Source of the DNA: Tenebrio molitor
Lineage: Eukaryota > Arthropoda > Insecta > Coleoptera > Tenebrionidae
DNA: 64,000 bases
Reading direction: 5' to 3'
Assembly: GCF_963966145.1 (NCBI RefSeq)
Contig: NC_091048.1
Span: forward strand, 14,570,001 to 14,634,000
Under the pieces are notes generated by a model, which did no database searches, had not been told where the DNA came from, and saw only the letters and a list, made by a program, of their open reading frames with translations. Shown piece after piece: positions 33,616 to 43,974 of the stretch. Position numbers and translations under genes: made by a program. Within the stretch, counting starts at the first letter, position 1. The number at the start of each line of letters is the position of its first letter.

Positions 33616-33638
33616 TGTGATATTAAGTTGTAAATAAA
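33616..33638 (+). promoter_or_regulatory. 3' UTR K-box and polyadenylation signal of the HES-like gene
   Basis: CTGTGATA at 33615-33622 contains the K-box TGTGAT, about 50 bases after the stop codon, and AATAAA lies at 33633-33638. K-boxes in E(spl)/Bearded-complex 3' UTRs are established sites of negative post-transcriptional control by the miR-2/11/13 seed family. Presence here supports a true E(spl)-type gene. Confidence 0.6.
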
Positions 33639-34509
33639 TTAATTACATGTTGAAGAAGTCAATCGACCACTCATTACTGATCTTCGTTTTTAATTTTTTT
33701 ATGCCAAATTTGTCCCTAATAATTATTTCTTCAGCTGATTTTTTTAAGTAAACAATAAATATCTTTATTTAAATAAATTTATACCTCACTTTTCATACAT
33801 TCCACTCACGAATTTTTTACAAATTATTATTATTATTATTAAATTAAGTTAAATTGCAGAGGCAGACCTTTTACGCAATTTTTGTTTAAGCAATTAAGAA
33901 GTAAAATTTAATTAAACAGTATTGTCGGATGAACTAAAGCGGAGGCTTTAGTTCATTCTTCATTTTTTCGTAAATAAATTAGTGCACACTTTCTTCAGGT
34001 TAACATGAATCGCTTATTCTACTGAATTTTTTTTCCTTATGATTTTATCAGATCCTTTATAATTTTTTGTTTGGATTTTTTTAAAAACTTTCCTCGTTTA
34101 GGTATACAGGGTGGTCCAACACTTACGATTTTTGCGATTACGCGGTTTCTAATTATCGAAAAAAATTTACGCTTGGCTAGGAAGAGACACACATATGAAG
34201 CTATAAGCCTGTCCCATTATTTTATTAATAATTATCAATTGGGTTTCGTGTCAGGAGGCGATAAAGTGAAATTAATCAAAATTCGATTTTTTTTTCTTAA
34301 TCTAACTAGGTTCAAAATAATACAGAAAAGAGAAATCTGAAAATAAAAAAATTAAAACGCATCACATTGCCGATTATTTGCAATTAATGAAAGTGCCGCA
34401 CAACTGACAGGAATTTATGACGTAGTTATACTAACTGCCTAATCAGTAATCACAAACCAAACCAGAAGTAAGATTTACAACACCCCATCGCCAAACTGCA
34501 GGTACTTAC
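33639..34509. other. Downstream spacer with a hairpin and a solo MITE tip
   Basis: An (ATT)n tract lies at 33824-33840. A perfect 10-bp stem hairpin (GAACTAAAGC GGAG GCTTTAGTTC) lies at 33931-33954, and a solo tip CAGGGTGGTCCAAC after TA at 34105. No gene is seen. Confidence 0.45.
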
Positions 34510-34561
34510 CCTGTCAGGACCGAACTCGACTATTTTACGCCTAGCAATTTCGGCAAACATT
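34510..34561 (-). CDS. Candidate internal or first coding exon of an unknown host gene
   Basis: Strong splice signals bound 52 bp on the minus strand: acceptor GAAATTTTTTTCAG and donor AGG|GTAAGTA. The only open frame reads MFAEIARRKIVEFGPDR and ends in phase 0. I do not recognise the protein. Together with 32550-32677 it may belong to one gene spanning the HES-like locus on the opposite strand. Confidence 0.35.
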
Positions 34562-35023
34562 CTGAAAAAAATTTCAAATTAATTACGTAATGAAGTTGAA
34601 ATTATTCAATATTCAGTTTTCTAAAATATCTATTTTTCATTTAAAGAAAAATCCTTTACGGATGAAAAGTTGCTGCGAATCGTTTCTATAATACACTGGA
34701 ATTTCACCGGTACTGACCTGAAAAATGGTTTGGGGGAACCGACAGCCCTGCGTCAAAAAGATTTATTGTGGGGGCCATCACATTACGAGCTGTCCTATTC
34801 AGCTCTACCATAAACGGTCTTGGATTCCAGCTTTCTTTAACTTGATATTTGATCGCAATTTTCACTATTACCTAATTATAATTCAAAGTCGCAAGTGGAT
34901 AAATCAAAAAGGTACGGAGTTTTATAACTAGTAGAGAAAAAAAAACTTTCAATATTTGGACCAATTTGATATTAAATCGTTATAAAGTTAGCTCCATCAC
35001 AAAAATTTAATTGCACCTACATA
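34562..35023. other. AT-rich spacer
   Basis: No gene or clear repeat is visible. Confidence 0.35.
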
Positions 35024-36724
35024 CAGGCTGCCGTAGCCCGTTCGTTAGGAACTTTCTGATTTCCCAAAATCGTATTAATATTAGCCGACTATAATCGACT
35101 GCTCCAAATTCAAATAAAATTTGAAATTTTTAAAATGGCGACACTTCCGGAAATACCGGAAATTGACGCCCTCTTTGTTTTTTTAAAAGGAAAGGCCCAT
35201 TTTGACTTCATATTTCGATTCTACGTTAAATTTTGAGTTTAGAACGTTCTTTTGTCAATATTTATCTGTTATCGTTTTTGACCTATGTCATCTTTTTCGC
35301 AAAAAAGCGGGATTGGGCTTCATTAAAAAATTTATAACTCCTGAACAGTTAGAAATAGATAATTGACTTTTTTAAATTCTTAAAGGCTTGGCCAATCTGT
35401 TGCACCATTAATGATTTTTTTTTATGTTTCATACGCCTACTGCAAAATTTAAATGGCAACTACCGTTTCTGATAACAGATGTAATTGTAACATTTAATTT
35501 TAAGGCCACTTTTATTAACATTATGTATGCCTATTTCCAGCCGTTGTGGAGTAATTTCTATTTTTTGAATAAAATATACTTTTTTTATCAAGCAAGTGTT
35601 TTATTTGAATTTTTATTCAAAAATCGCATGCAATAGACAGTAGATAATAAGATATTAAATAATTAGAAAATTAACAAAAAAAAAAATTTCAATGTAAACG
35701 GTGCACATTTACATTAAAAATATTTGTTTGTGAATTTGCTTATTTTTTCTTATTTTGTTAAACATAATGTCGCTAATAGCGCAAAAAATCTTTGGGAATT
35801 CAGTAAAGAAAAATCAATTATTTATTTCCAATGGTTCAGGAGTTACACATTTTTTAACGAAGCCCTGCAACCCCACTTTTTCGCGAAAAAAATGACATAG
35901 GTCAAAAACAATGACAGAAGGACGTTCTAAACTCAAAATTTAACGTAGAATCCAAATATGAGATCAAAATAGGGCCTTTCTATTTAAAAAAACAAAGATG
36001 GCGTCGATTTCCGGTATTTTCGGAAGTGTTGCCATTTTGAAAATATTTTATTTGAACTTGAAGCGGTCGACTATACAGCGTGTTTTCGAAGTTGAGGCGT
36101 TCCTTTTAACATGTGATAGTATGCGTTGTTCTAAAGAATTTTAGCCAAAATCACCTTAGTAAAATGTGTACGGCAATGAAGATACAATAAGTTAATTTTT
36201 TTGAAATTTTTGAAACCGGTCCTGCTGAAATTTGCGCTGATTTGTTAGAAATTGGAATTGACAAAAAAAAAAAAAATCAAATGAGCATGACGATAATCAA
36301 AACTACTGTCAGAGTTGTCATTTAATTAGTCGAAATGGCTTTATTAGGAAAATAATGAGCTCACAGATATGTTGCAAATGCATGGGCAATGTTATCACGT
36401 TATCAGAATGCATCTGCAGCGTCCAGAGAGTATTGCAAAGCGATTTCCGGAAAGACACCATTCTAGGCCAGGTTAGTTATTAATCTAGTACTGCGGAGAA
36501 ATGGACAGGACCGGACTTAAAATTTTAGAAAACAATAAAAATATACAATCAATTATCTCCGTTAATACAAACATTTTACTAAGAAGATAATAATGTGTAG
36601 TACCTCGTGTTACAAGGAACGCGTCAACTTCGAGAACAGCCTGTAGTCAGCTACCAATTTTCGTATTAATACGATTTTGGGAAATCAGAAAGTTTCTAAC
36701 GAACCGGCTACGTGAATCACCGTG
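35024..36724. repeat. Very long palindromic element (arms about 450 bp), interrupted
   Basis: From CAGGCTGCCGTAGCCCGTTC after TA (35022) the left arm continues through GGAACTTTCTGATTTCCC and AAATCGTATTAATA. It runs on to GGCGACACTTCCGGAAATAC and GACCTATGTCAT. All of this is mirrored on the right up to 36724 before TA. The right arm is interrupted at a TA by the MITE at 36076-36643; the left arm preserves the uninterrupted sequence. No coding sequence is recognised. Confidence 0.85.
36076..36643. repeat. TA-flanked MITE nested in the palindrome
   Basis: CAGCGTGTTTTCGAAGTTGA with GGCGTTCCTT is mirrored by AAGGAACGCGTCAACTTCGA and GAACAGCCTG. TA lies on both sides. The uninterrupted arm of the host palindrome shows a single TA at this point. 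Confidence 0.85.
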
Positions 36725-36968
36725 TATATTCACGTACTTCGGTCCATAATTTTAATTTTTCTTTTTGCTTTTACCAAGACCTCTTTCTTTTTTAATATGT
36801 ACACATAATCGTCCACTGATATTTCTTCTTCTTTTGTTTTGTCATTCTTTTTTATTCCTATCTTATTTTTTTTTTTGTTTTCTACTTGTTGTCTATGATT
36901 ATATCATTTTTCAGATATGCAGTGCGTTCGTAAAGTTCGGAATAAATTCAATAAAAGTGTAAGTACTA
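36725..36968. other. AT-rich spacer
   Basis: Pyrimidine-rich sequence with a TTTTTCAG acceptor-like site at 36915. No gene can be supported. Confidence 0.3.
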
Positions 36969-37318
36969 TCGCGGCCAAAATACTTTGGTCGTCACTTTTT
37001 GACACTTCAAATCTAAATCAAGTATTAATGTCAATATACATGACAATTTCAAATTATTCTTGTCAAAAATATGGCACCTTTAGTTTTTGATAAATATAGA
37101 ATCGTCTTACTTGCTTCTGAAGGTTGTCTAAACCGCGACCATGTTGATCTTTTGCTTTTGGACCCTGCCTCCGCAGCTGGGATTTACCCCACCCGTATGA
37201 CACCGAGAGATTAAAATAATTTTGACAGTAGTAAAAAATAAGGTTAAACATCCTAAAGTTTGCTTTACAATTGAATGTCATTTATGTCACATTGACGACC
37301 AAAGTATTTTGGCCGCGA
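36969..37318. repeat. TA-flanked MITE, intact copy (TCGCGGCCAAAATACTTTGG)
   Basis: The 25-bp ends TCGCGGCCAAAATACTTTGG plus TCGTCA are mirrored, with TA on both sides. A second copy lies at 60718-61396, where a different MITE has inserted. This copy is the empty-site reference. Confidence 0.88.
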
Positions 37319-37495
37319 TATAACTTACATATTAATTTCTGAGAAAAATCCTCGAAAAAATCAACTGCACACTACTCCAAAACAATCCCTTTTTCTATCC
37401 TTCACTGTTCATCGTTCTTTTTTTTTAGTTACCGGAGTGCGAAATATGTGCCGGGACATTTTTTTAACATTGAACATAGCCCATACTTATTCCCT

Positions 37496-37805
37496 ATGTT
37501 CACTTTTAAAAAACACAGGTCAATGTATGTAATCACGTAACCAAGGTAACGAAAATAAGTACTTGACAGTTTAACAAAATGGTCAAGTTATTTGAAGAAG
37601 AAATACACATAATGCAGTTATTCTATGCCAATCAGAGCATTAGAAATGTGCGTAACATTTCCAATGCAACACATGATAGACCAATTCCATCAATCGGAAC
37701 AATTTTTAACATGATTTCAAAATCTCTGGTGTTCGGTATAGTTGGTTGCATAGCAACTCACAATGCATTGATCTGTGCTTTTTAAAATTGAACATAGGGA
37801 ATAAG
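37496..37805 (+). repeat. TA-flanked MITE carrying a transposase N-terminus
   Basis: CTTATTCCCTATGTTCACTT at the left mirrors TTGAACATAGGGAATAAG at the right, with TA flanks. Inside, a plus-strand frame (37579-37785) reads MVKLFEEEIHIMQLFYA ... HDRPIPSIGTIFNMISKSL. This resembles the helix-turn-helix start of mariner-like transposases of the DUF4817 type (..RHPxPSxxTIxxW..). It appears to be a deletion derivative of an autonomous element that keeps only the DNA-binding start. Confidence 0.7.
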
Positions 37806-38735
37806 TATTATTTATTTATTGATAATTAAGAAACCATCTAGATAATCTTCAGAAATTGAAAACTTTTATCACTTCCAAAAACAACGACGCCAAGCTGATT
37901 CAAGAGCGGAACGAGTCGAAGAAAGCCGACAGTAACCTGTTAGATCGTCCTCAACTACGCACACAAGATACGGAAAAACGACCTTAGTTCTTGGAGTAAC
38001 TTGTAGTTTACGCAAATGTTGAGGCCCAAACTGAAGTTAGCCAACATCAAGGAGCAGCTCTACTCGGCGACCACGACAAATTCGTTGACAGACGACAACA
38101 GCGGTCCTCACCACATCATCAGCAGTGTATACCGTCGAATTTCAATTTCCTAAAGACTTTGACTTCGAATAGTAGCCTTCGTTAATTTTAAAAGAAATAA
38201 TATGTTTTCAGATAGTCTTAATCGTTCAACAAAACGATGCACTAAGAATGGGTAGTTTGTGAAAAGCGATTTAAATAGTCAATAATAAACCACTTCCTGC
38301 CTAAACAAGAAGTAAACTTACCCGAGCGAAAATCAATAACAATACAGTTGTATTTCAGCATCTGAGATCCATTCATGGATGGAGTACTTCGCCCACCCCT
38401 CTTGTACTTGCAATGGAATAATGGACTTTACAATTTACTACGTAGTCTATTACTAGCGACGCACAAAAGTCACGGAATCTTTTTTCTGACAGGTAGCTGG
38501 GAGGCTTTGTTGTCAGTCAAGCTCTGTTGTTGTTGCTTCGAGGAATTTCATTTTTTGCCATATTCCAAGGGTTAGGACTGAGGCATATACGTGAATCGAG
38601 AACTTACCCTGAACCTTTTAGTGGTGTCAATTCAAATTTTCTTCACATAATCCGGTTTTTCACAATGTTGTCTTTTCCAAGACTCTTCTTTGTTTTATTT
38701 TGGTTTCTTTCTTTTTGTATATCTAGGTCAGTATA
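37806..38735. other. Spacer with coding-like remnants
   Basis: At 37880-38160 short plus-strand stretches read like protein (AKLIQERNESKKADSNL, then in another frame KLKLANIKEQLYSATTTNSL) but are broken by frameshifts and stops. This could be a decayed gene or element. No family is recognised. Confidence 0.3.
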
Positions 38736-38990
38736 CAGGGTGTTTGGAGTATAAGGTAACAAACTTCTACTGTGTAAAGAAAAACACAAAATAAAACTTT
38801 TATTCTAGTAACATTTTTTAGTATGTGTTATAATAATAAGGCGCCAGCTAAGGCATTTTCCTTTACAAATCTTAATTAGCTTGATATTAATAATTACAGA
38901 TACGAACAGTGGCTCTCAAACAGTCGAAACAGAGTTTAGTCAGTTTAGTTCAGCATAATAAAAAAAGCAAATTGAAAAAAATGTCACTAA

Positions 38991-39875
38991 GGGCCGGTTT
39001 CACCAACGTGAGTTAAATTTAACTACATATTAAAATAGACGAAAACACTGTTACAACAATAGGTAACTAAAGTAACGAAACATTTTAACCTACCGGGTGG
39101 GGCATCGTATACGGGCACGCGAGAAATCGCGACTTCTAATTAAATTAAATTGTCGAAATACCTAACCTATACCTAACTAATTATTGGTAAGGTATATTTG
39201 AGAATTTTTAAAAAAATGTTTGTTAATAAATAAGGCCGTAACAGTTTTATTAGTTTTGTCAAATTAACTGTTAATTTACCTATAAAATTTTTACACTAAA
39301 TGAATCTGTATCTGCTAGCGCATCAAACCCTGGTGGCACAATTACAAATTTTGACTTGGTTAGCTAAATAATTCGCTTTTTTAAACGCAAACCAGACGCG
39401 TGATTTATGGCACAATGGTATAATTTCCCAACAAAAGGTATTGCCCACCGTTTTAAACCTTTTTGTCATAAAATTGACAGTTTCCATTGTCACCTAAATT
39501 TAGGACAGCACAAGTAGCAGGTCATAAATAAAAATGATTTTGAAAGTTGAAATGTAAAACAGCGTTTAATTCAAAATCTAATTGGTGTTTTTTTCCGCTG
39601 ATTTCGCAAATAATTATAGGAAGTGAATCTGGGTAGGTTAGTATAAAAATCAGAATTTGACTTTTTGGTTGAAATTTACATTTTATTTTTTTTTTTTGGC
39701 TTTGTTTGTAAGTGAAAAATTATCAAAAAATTATGAAATATACCTTACCAATAGCCAGGTAAGTGTGAAAAATTTCGACGCTTTTATTTAATTAGAAGTC
39801 GCGACTTCTCGCGTGCGCGTATACGATGCCCCACCCTGTACAGTTAACTTTAACTCAGGTTGGTGAAACCGGCCC
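38991..39875. repeat. Harbinger-type MITE, middle level
   Basis: GGGCCGGTTTCACCAACGTG with AGTTAAA is mirrored by TTTAACTCAGGTTGGTGAAA with CCGGCCC, and a 3-bp TAA borders both ends. GGGCC tips with a TAA/TTA duplication are diagnostic of PIF/Harbinger. A further element is nested inside. Confidence 0.87.
39093..39838. repeat. TA-flanked MITE, innermost level
   Basis: CCGGGTGGGGCATCGTATAC, then GCACGCGAGAAATCGCGACT, is mirrored by the right end CGTATACGATGCCCCACCCTG. The arms stay alike for about 110 bp (through TTGGTAAGGTATATTT). TA borders both ends. Confidence 0.87.
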
Positions 39876-40212
39876 TAAGAAAAGTTGTTCATTTAACCTA
39901 GCTGTGCATCTCAGAAAAGTTTGTTACCTTAAACACCAAATACCCTGTATGTATGTATCTCTGCATAGAGCTTCGCCCTGAGTTTCGACCTCAGGACGTG
40001 TACAAATTGGTCGAGGTGAGCCTCTAATTCTAATGTAAGGGTGCGTACAGACTACGCGAACCAAGCCTTTAATGTAATATAATTGTAATGCTAATGAATG
40101 CAATGGTTGTCGAAAAATTGGTGCAACAAACCCGCCGCGAGCCTCCGACGACCCGCCTGCGAACAGAGAACGAGAGAAATAGGAACTTTTTTAGAGTCAT
40201 GATATGTATATA

Positions 40213-40436
40213 CGGGGTGATCAAGAAGGACTGTTTAAGTTGGTAACACTGGATCGTATTTTAAATCGTACAACAGGAGTAACTTCCGGTTGTTGGTGGC
40301 TTGTCGTTGTTAATGCTATACCTATATCAGATAAATAAACCAACAAAACATATCCAGTTGCAGTGTTCTAAATAACCGAATTAAAAAAATTTCTTAATTG
40401 TACTGCCAACTTAAACAGTCCTTCTTGATCACCCGG
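40213..40436. repeat. 224-bp TA-flanked MITE (CGGGGTGATCAAGAAGGACT), copy 1
   Basis: CGGGGTGATCAAGAAGGACT plus GTTTAAGTTGG is mirrored at the right end, with TA flanks. A second copy lies at 61927-62161. Its tips resemble those of the mariner-like element at 43975, CAGAGTGATCAACAAGGACT. Confidence 0.9.
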
Positions 40437-41208
40437 TACTATTCCGGACAAGGAATCTTGGCCACAACTGACATTTAACTGACAAATATGTGTGAACTGG
40501 CCTTTATTGAATATAACCCAACTTTTGACTCGATAATGCCATTTCCCTGCTTTTTTGATGTCACAAGAAAAACTTCAAAGTGTTTTTTAATAACTGTCAT
40601 TTATTAATGACACTTAAGGGTCCCACATACTGCGTTTTTGTTCGACGGTTTTGTTCGAACAAAAACGACGAACACGAGTTGCACACACACTTCAGCTTTA
40701 TTTAAAGGTTTTTCCGTTGACCGCTTGTTAATTTTAATATGAATGAATTATTTTGTCTAACATTATAGTGTATTAATGGACCTCACACTATTTTTCATTA
40801 ATCAACGATTTTTGCGATTTTGACGTTTTGATGATATTTTGATGTATAAACAACCTCGAACATGCATTGTTTGCACTTACCAACACTGCACCAGGTAGTG
40901 CAGCAGGGTTTTCTATATTTTATAGCTCCATATCTGCACAATTACGAATTCACTTTTTCAAAAGCCGACCTTTTTGGTTATGTGTGAATGTGAATGCAGT
41001 TGACGTCTTCTGACACTCTTTGTGGAAAAGTGAATAGAAAGTGTTGAAAAATTTAAAAATGGCCTATCCTGAGGACAAAAAAAGGACGAAGGTATTTTAT
41101 AAGGTCTCATCTTTATCGAAAAAGATGAAATTGGTTTGATTTGGCTTTAATTTGAATTTTTGTCACAAAAAGAAAAAAGTTTGCGGTCAACGAAAAATTT
41201 TTGTAATC

Positions 41209-41323
41209 AACTCGTTTGTTAATGGGCGACTAATAATCTCAACTATTAAAGGCACTCACTCGCTACACTCGTTCGTGCTTTAAACAATTTCGATTATTAA
41301 TCCCCTTCATTAACAAACTAGTT
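41209..41323. repeat. 115-bp palindrome
   Basis: AACTCGTTTGTTAATGGGCG with ATAATC is mirrored by GATTATTAATCCCCTTCATT with AACAAACTAGTT. An inner mirrored core GGCACTCACTCG / CGTTCGTGC follows the same plan as the palindrome at 29207. Confidence 0.65.
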
Positions 41324-41398
41324 TATTAAATAACTATTAATGAGTGAGTAAATATCAAGTTATATTTGTATGCAGTGGCGGCGGCATTAGCTACGGTG

Positions 41399-41498
41399 CG
41401 ATCAATTAAAAAATAAATCGAGTCGGCGTGTTACCTATGGCAACCCATGCTATAGCATAGGCTCCAAAGCACTTCTCGATTTATTTTTTAAATGATCG
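41399..41498. repeat. 100-bp palindrome
   Basis: CGATCAATTAAAAAATAAAT plus CGAG is mirrored by CTCGATTTATTTTTTAAATG plus ATCG. It has a short GC-richer core containing GCTATAGC. Confidence 0.65.
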
Positions 41499-41983
41499 CT
41501 CGGTATAAACGCATATATTTTCCATAAACACGGAAGACTGCGAAGAGTTCTATAAATTCCAGTAAGAACTTTCGGTACTACACCACTGCAAAAACCGACG
41601 TTTTTTAAAACCGTTCACCGCACACACTTCCGATTTGCTCGAATTGACAAATCTGTCGAACAAGTTCGACGGACATAATCAGGGTAAACCTAATAACTGC
41701 CTCATTTTTGTTCGCGAGCAAAAACGACGGTTTTCCAGACACACACTTCAGATTTGCATCGTTTTTGTTCGAACAGACTTGTTCGTCGAACAAAACCATC
41801 GAACAAAAACGCAGTCTGTGAGGGCCTTTAAAGATGCAAAAGACGTACACACTTAAATGGCGAATTCCTTTCTGTTCGTCAGAAAACCTACAGCAAGCGG
41901 AGCAGCCTGAACCGTTCGCAGACGAACGCTTACATTACATTTTACATTACAGGCTCGGTTCGCGTAGTCTGTACGCGCCCTAA

Positions 41984-43974
41984 TTTGAATGGGGCTGCGA
42001 GCCCCGAACGAGCACGCTACTAGCCACTCGCGAGCTTCTCGAACCAATCCGTTAGCTGTCGGTTTTTCTAAAGAACAGAAAGGGATTCACCGCTTTAGTC
42101 TGGACATCTTTTAAACGCAACAACCCTCTTGCGGACATAGACAATCCATTCGAAGAATGGTGTACTGTGCTCGCGGGCGGATCGTTGGAAGCACGCGATG
42201 TGTTCATCGCACCAATCTTGCGACTAGCATTAGATTACATGTTACATTATTTACTGTCAGCTCCTCTTTAACAAAAGACGGTCGCCGCCTGACCACTGGT
42301 GATTAGCCCCATTGAATGGGGCGAGATTATCCATATCATCCCCCAAAAGAGCCGTCGACTGACCGTAGGTGCAAAAGGGTGGGCTTACCGACACCCTCTC
42401 ATTGTGGACGGCCCTTTACCACGTACCTTTGCCTCTAACGCCTCCACTCGGGCGGCAAAGTCCTGTTGCGACGATTTCGATTTTAATTACCCATCTCGGG
42501 TTGTTAGTCGGCACGGGAACATCCGGTCAAGGTGGAAGTTTTTGTGAAGTGCGGTCGCGGACCGTAGCGGACCCATTGAATATTGATGATACGTGATTTC
42601 ATTCATAAAACAAACAGTTTTTGTAGGGAGAAAATATTTTCAGCTCGGTCGAGTGGAACAAGACTAGCGGGAGGCGAAAAAACGCAATTAGACACCCGAC
42701 GGTGCCAGGAAGGAGGATGTTGACAAGTTTTAAGAGATTTTAATAATATTATAATAATACGGATGCAGAGTGCGTCAAAAATCTAATAAGACTTATTGTT
42801 ATGTTCTAACTTACAGCACACGTAACACGTCGTTCAGGCCGTATTAATTTATCATTTCATTCTCCCTCCTACGAAAGTGTAATTTTCTAAGTATTTTGAT
42901 AAGGCAATCGAAAGCGAAAGTAAAACATGCTAGGCCATCGGTGGCTAAGTATGAAAAACTTTCGGGCCCTGGACGACAGATAAGGAAAAACGTCAAAAAC
43001 ATCATTCGTTGCACACCATTTAATGACATTTTCATGTCATAAGCTTGATTGTACATAATGGTCTCTGGATTTGTCCGGCAACACATTTTTGCACGCACTA
43101 TATGCAGCTGCTTCAATGAAATTCATTTTACACTGACCTGACCAAGTATTCAACGATATTTGATAAATGTCATAATAGTACGTATATTACATCATTAAGA
43201 GTTGAAGTGTCTTTTTGTGGCTAGCCCAGAGATTGAAGGCCGAAACGCAGTTGAGGCCGACAACTGGGCGAGGCACAAAAAGACCTTCTACTCTAAATGA
43301 TATACAGGGTGGAAACTTTAACTGGAATAAAATTCATAACTTCGAAACTAGCAATTTTTGTAAAAAATACCGAAACAGTACAATTTTTATTTTTCCTTGC
43401 CCACATTTTGACGCATATGGTTTTTGCATATCTGCTCCCGGAAGTGCGCAACCACCCCCAACTTTTTGGTGCGCCAGGAAATTCAAACCTAAAGAGGGAA
43501 AGTTAGATGACATGTAAACTAATTTCTATTGAAGACATACCACATGATTCCCTAATAGACCAGGTCACAAATTTATAGAAAATCGTTCTTGAAATGCTCT
43601 TGAAAATAGAGCACGTGTATTTTCTTCCACACAGATGTCCCAGTTATGGAGTATCCTTCACACAAATTAATCCTGCGTAAATGACTTTGGAGGTGAAATC
43701 AAAAGGATGGAAATTAACTTATATTCTTGTATTTTCAACGCGTATGAATAGGGAAAATTTGTCCGAATTTGTTCACTTCATTAGCAACTATTGTTACATC
43801 TACTCCACAATAAAGTCGAATGTGCAAGCACACTGCTTTGTAAATGTTTCTATGGAAATGATCGAGAGGAGTTTGTGACTGACGGGCACGTTTTACCTTT
43901 GATTATTATTATTGCTAAACTACCAAGATACTCAGGTAATCTCCTTTAACTCAGCAGCGTACTACAGAGTGATC
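41984..43974. other. 2 kb without a recognised gene
   Basis: A GC-richer segment at 42100-42600 (CCCCATTGAATGGGGCGAGA and onward) may be an LTR or an old element, but I found no repeated copy. A 104-bp palindrome lies at 43196-43299 and a solo tip CAGGGTGGAAACTTT follows TA at 43313. No coding sequence is supported. Confidence 0.35.
43196..43299. repeat. 104-bp palindrome
   Basis: AAGAGTTGAAGTGTCTTTTT with GTGGCTAGCCCAG is mirrored by CTGGGCGAGGCACAAAAAGA with CCTTCTACTCT. Confidence 0.65.

Larger units (their letters stand above)
38736..39947. repeat. Outer TA-flanked MITE of a triple nest
   Basis: CAGGGTGTTTGGAGTATAAG plus GTAACAAACTT is mirrored at the right end (finishing 39947) with three mismatches over about 31 bp. 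TA borders both ends. Its middle is occupied by the Harbinger-type element at 38991-39875. Confidence 0.85.
40618..41827. repeat. TTAA-bordered inverted-repeat element
   Basis: The left end GGGTCCCACATACTGCGTTT, then TTGTTCGACGGTTTTGTTCG, is mirrored by the right end. TTAA borders both sides, but tip mismatches leave open whether the true duplication is TTAA (piggyBac/Kolobok-like) or TTA/TAA (Harbinger-like). Inside are two short palindromes (41209-41323 and 41399-41498) and a second inverted set of the TTCGAACAAAAACG motif at 41580-41790. Confidence 0.7.
40039..41980. repeat. Harbinger-type element hosting two insertions
   Basis: GGGTGCGTACAGACTACGCG plus AACC is mirrored by GGTTCGCGTAGTCTGTACGC plus GCCC, with TAA on both sides (40036-40038 and 41981-41983). 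The ends stay alike for about 50 bp. Nested inside are the 224-bp MITE at 40213 and the larger palindrome at 40618. Confidence 0.85.

Noticed and set aside
33931..33954. Hairpin after the HES-like gene as a terminator or microRNA
   Set aside because: A 10-bp stem is too short for a pre-miRNA and eukaryotic genes end by polyadenylation at the nearby AATAAA.
42844..43116. 90-residue minus-strand frame
   Set aside because: No domain, no neighbours in the same frame, AT-rich context.
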